Positions 30,958 through 32,659 of a DNA stretch of 32,659 nt are shown piece after piece. Position 1 is the stretch's first letter. Each line of letters starts with the position of its first letter. Where the stretch lies: the NCBI GenBank assembly GCA_964372215.1, contig CAYJQC010000041.1, forward strand, positions 1 through 32,659, in the 5' to 3' direction. The notes below the pieces were generated by a model, which did no database searches, was not told the origin of the DNA, and worked only from the letters and a program-made list of their open reading frames with translations. The position numbers were made by a program, and so were the translations under genes. This DNA is from DAIMFL01 sp964372215 (GTDB lineage Bacteria; Pseudomonadota; Alphaproteobacteria; Dongiales; Dongiaceae).

Positions 30958-31913
30958 CACAGCCAGCCTCCGACGAGTCCGGGGGCGCGGTCGACGATCA
31001 GCAGGGCGAACAGCAGGAACAGATAGAGGATCGAGAAGCCGAACATCCGCTTCGCCGCCCGGTGGCCGGTCGTGGCGCCGTCCTCGGCCAGGACCCGCAG
31101 CGCGCAGCCGACGAACAGGACGCCGAGGACGAGCGCGGTCGCGCCGTAGAGCACGCCGGCGACGCCGAGCGCCCAGGGCGCGCATGCCACGGGAAGGAGG
31201 AGCAGGGTGTAGAGCAGCATCTGCCGCTTGGTCACCGCCTCGCCGGCGACCACGGGAAGCATCGGCACCCCGGCGGCCGCGTAGTCGCCGCGCCGGTACA
31301 GCGCCAGCGCCCAGAAATGCGGCGGGGTCCACATGAAGATCAGCAGGAACAGGGCGATCGAGCCGAGGCCGACCTCGCCGGTCGCCGCCGCCCAGCCGAT
31401 CATCGGCGGAAAGGCGCCGGCGGCGCCGCCGATGACGATGTTCTGCGGCGTGCGCCGCTTCAGCCAGACGGTGTAGACGAAGACGTAGAACAGGCTGGCC
31501 GCGGCGAGCAGCCCGGCGGAGAGCCAGTTCACCGCCAGCCCCATCATCATGACCGCCGCCACCGAGAGGAACACGCCGAAGGCGAGCGCCGCGTCGGGCG
31601 CGACCCGCCCGGCCGGGATCGGCCGCGCGCGGGTCCGGCTCATCACCGCGTCGATGTCGCGGTCGTACCACATGTTGATGGCGCCGGCGGCGCCGGCGGA
31701 GACCGCGATGCAGAGCACCCCGACGGCGGCCAGTACCGGGTGCAGATGGCCCGGCGCCACCACCAGCCCGGCGAACCCGGTGAACACCACCAGCGACATC
31801 ACTCGCGGCTTCAGCAGCTCGATGAAGTCGGCGACGCGCGGCTCCGCCGCGAGGCCCTCGTCGAGGGCGGCGCCGGCCCGGGCGTTACTCATGTCGATCG
31901 TCGTGTCGGACAC
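30957..31913 (-). CDS. ctaB: Protoheme IX farnesyltransferase (heme O synthase)
   Basis: Attaches the farnesyl group to protoheme, making heme O, the precursor of heme A for the oxidase. 318 residues, about nine membrane helices. The prenyl-diphosphate-binding Asp-rich motif is NMWYDRDIDAVMSRTRARPI; further family marks are LLKPRVMSLVVFTGFAGLV, GGAAGAFPPMIGWAA and FMWTPPHFWALALYR. Two possible starts (31913 and 31892, both ATG); the first is used. Preceded by an intercistronic hairpin after coxA and overlapping the next small gene. Confidence 0.97.
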   Translation of the reverse strand: MSDTTIDMSNARAGAALDEGLAAEPRVADFIELLKPRVMSLVVFTGFAGLVVAPGHLHPVLAAVGVLCIAVSAGAAGAINMWYDRDIDAVMSRTRARPIPAGRVAPDAALAFGVFLSVAAVMMMGLAVNWLSAGLLAAASLFYVFVYTVWLKRRTPQNIVIGGAAGAFPPMIGWAAATGEVGLGSIALFLLIFMWTPPHFWALALYRRGDYAAAGVPMLPVVAGEAVTKRQMLLYTLLLLPVACAPWALGVAGVLYGATALVLGVLFVGCALRVLAEDGATTGHRAAKRMFGFSILYLFLLFALLIVDRAPGLVGGWL

Positions 31914-31933
31914 GCGCTACTCCGCAACACCGA

Positions 31934-31967
31934 TCCGCCCGATCTCGCAGTTCCGAGACCGGGCGGA
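31934..31967 (-). promoter_or_regulatory. Hairpin between coxA and ctaB
   Basis: TCCGCCCG-A-TCTCG (31934-31947) pairs with CGAGA-C-CGGGCGGA (31954-31967). In the minus-strand RNA the single non-Watson-Crick position becomes a G-U pair, giving a 14-bp stem with a 6-base loop. No T-run follows, so it is more likely an mRNA stabilising or processing element that separates the abundant coxA message from assembly genes than a full terminator. Confidence 0.65.
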
Positions 31968-31981
31968 AACCGGGACCGTCG

Positions 31982-32659
31982 TCAGCGGACGACGGGCAGT
32001 TCGTCGAAGCTGTGGAACGGCGGCGGCGAGGTCACCGACCACTCCAGCGTCGTCGCGCCCTCGCCCCACGGGTTGTTGGCGATCTTGCGACCGGCGAACA
32101 CCGTGTAGAGGGCGATGAACACGAACAGGATGGCGCCGGCGAAGCTGATATAGGCGCCGATCGAGGCCACCTCGTTCCAGCCGGCGAAGGCGTCGGGATA
32201 GTCCGGATAGCGCCGCGGCATGCCGGCGAGGCCGAGGAAATGCATCGGGAAGAACGTGATGTTCACGCCGATGAAGGTGATCCAGAAATGCACCTTGCCC
32301 CAGAACTCCGGATACTGCCGGCCGCACATCTTGCCGATCCAGTAGTAGAAGCCGCCGAAGATCGCGAAGATCGCGCCGAGCGACAGCACGTAGTGGAAAT
32401 GGGCCACCACGTAATAGGTGTCGTGCATCACCAGGTCGACGCCGGAATTGGCCAGCACCACGCCGGTGACGCCGCCGACCGTGAACAGGAAGATGAAGCC
32501 CACCGCCCACAGCATCGGCGTGGAGAAGCGGATCGAGCCGCCCCACATGGTGGCGATCCAGCTGAAGATCTTCACCCCCGTCGGCACCGCGATCACCATG
32601 GTCGCCGCGGTGAAGTAGGCGCGGGTGTCGACGTCCATGCCCACCGTGAACATGTGGTG
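31982..32659 (-). CDS. ctaD: Cytochrome c oxidase subunit I, C-terminal part (5' end outside window)
   Basis: Catalytic subunit carrying heme a and the heme a3-CuB centre; only the last about 225 residues are present. Visible: TVGMDVDTRAYFTAATMVIA, the K-channel lysine in PTGVKIFSWIATMWGG, and the histidine pair in VVAHFHYVLSLGAIFAIFGG (ligands of heme a3 and heme a). MHFLGLAGMPRRYPDYPDAF follows near the last helices. The frame stays open to the window edge. It is the most upstream visible gene of the leftward cluster coxA-ctaB-small protein-ctaG-ctaE-DUF983-surf1. Also called coxA. Confidence 0.98.
   Translation of the reverse strand, partial: HHMFTVGMDVDTRAYFTAATMVIAVPTGVKIFSWIATMWGGSIRFSTPMLWAVGFIFLFTVGGVTGVVLANSGVDLVMHDTYYVVAHFHYVLSLGAIFAIFGGFYYWIGKMCGRQYPEFWGKVHFWITFIGVNITFFPMHFLGLAGMPRRYPDYPDAFAGWNEVASIGAYISFAGAILFVFIALYTVFAGRKIANNPWGEGATTLEWSVTSPPPFHSFDELPVVR

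Overview
This is a high-GC, densely packed chromosomal segment from an alphaproteobacterium. Rhodospirillales-like is my inference. The grounds are an F0-only ATP synthase operon with a paired b'/b subunit, a ctaD-ctaB-ctaG-ctaE-surf1 oxidase cluster, IspH next to ThrB and RNase HI, ThrC next to an M16 peptidase, a two-gene glycine dehydrogenase, and a PEP-CTERM protein. The window holds about 34 genes, almost all housekeeping. I see no tRNA, rRNA, CRISPR array, transposase or phage gene.

Layout. 1-1100: 3' end of smc. 1158-3824: atpI-atpB-atpE-atpF'-atpF, with a recognisable sigma-70 promoter and a strong intrinsic terminator. 3905-5227: a glyoxalase-fold protein and an EamA exporter, both leftward. 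5333-5432: first copy of a palindromic dispersed repeat. 5464-10140: the glycine cleavage operon (leftward, gcvT-gcvH-gcvPA-gcvPB) behind a tandem glycine riboswitch. 10231-11018: a lipoprotein gene coupled to a double CDGSH iron-sulfur gene. 11177-13729: ispH, second copy of the dispersed repeat, thrB, rnhA. 13794-14627: a divergent AroE-like oxidoreductase. 14628-15258: a long regulatory region. 15259-16011: PEP-CTERM protein. 16112-16121: an assembly gap (10 N) in low-complexity flanks. 16248-17632: Kdo hydroxylase and a GNAT enzyme. 17646-20490: a peroxiredoxin and a DsbD/ScsB-like thiol transporter, both leftward. 20618-21193: YqgE/AlgH family. 21279-24637: thrC, M16 peptidase and RimJ-like acetyltransferase (leftward). 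24742-25391: a HigBA toxin-antitoxin locus with its operator and promoter. 25398-26936: M32 carboxypeptidase. 27034-27876: an unrecognised membrane protein with base composition unlike its neighbours. 27924-28020: two palindromic repeats. 28050-32659: the cytochrome c oxidase cluster read leftward from coxA (truncated by the window end) through ctaB, a small membrane protein, ctaG, ctaE, a DUF983 protein and surf1.

How the genes fit together. Respiration and energy coupling frame the window: the F0 proton channel at the left, the aa3-type oxidase and its heme and copper assembly factors at the right. Amino-acid metabolism occupies the middle: glycine breakdown under direct glycine control, and the homoserine kinase and threonine synthase steps in two separate blocks. 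Surface functions (PEP-CTERM protein, Kdo hydroxylase) sit around the assembly gap. The most interesting region is 14921-15258. There a near-consensus sigma-54 promoter, paired direct repeats and an AT-rich double TATAAT patch precede the PEP-CTERM gene. I found no convincing wholly new system. The best candidates for follow-up are that regulatory region, the apparently leaderless HigBA promoter/operator, the AroE-like enzyme lacking the usual shikimate-binding serines, and the families of palindromic repeats.
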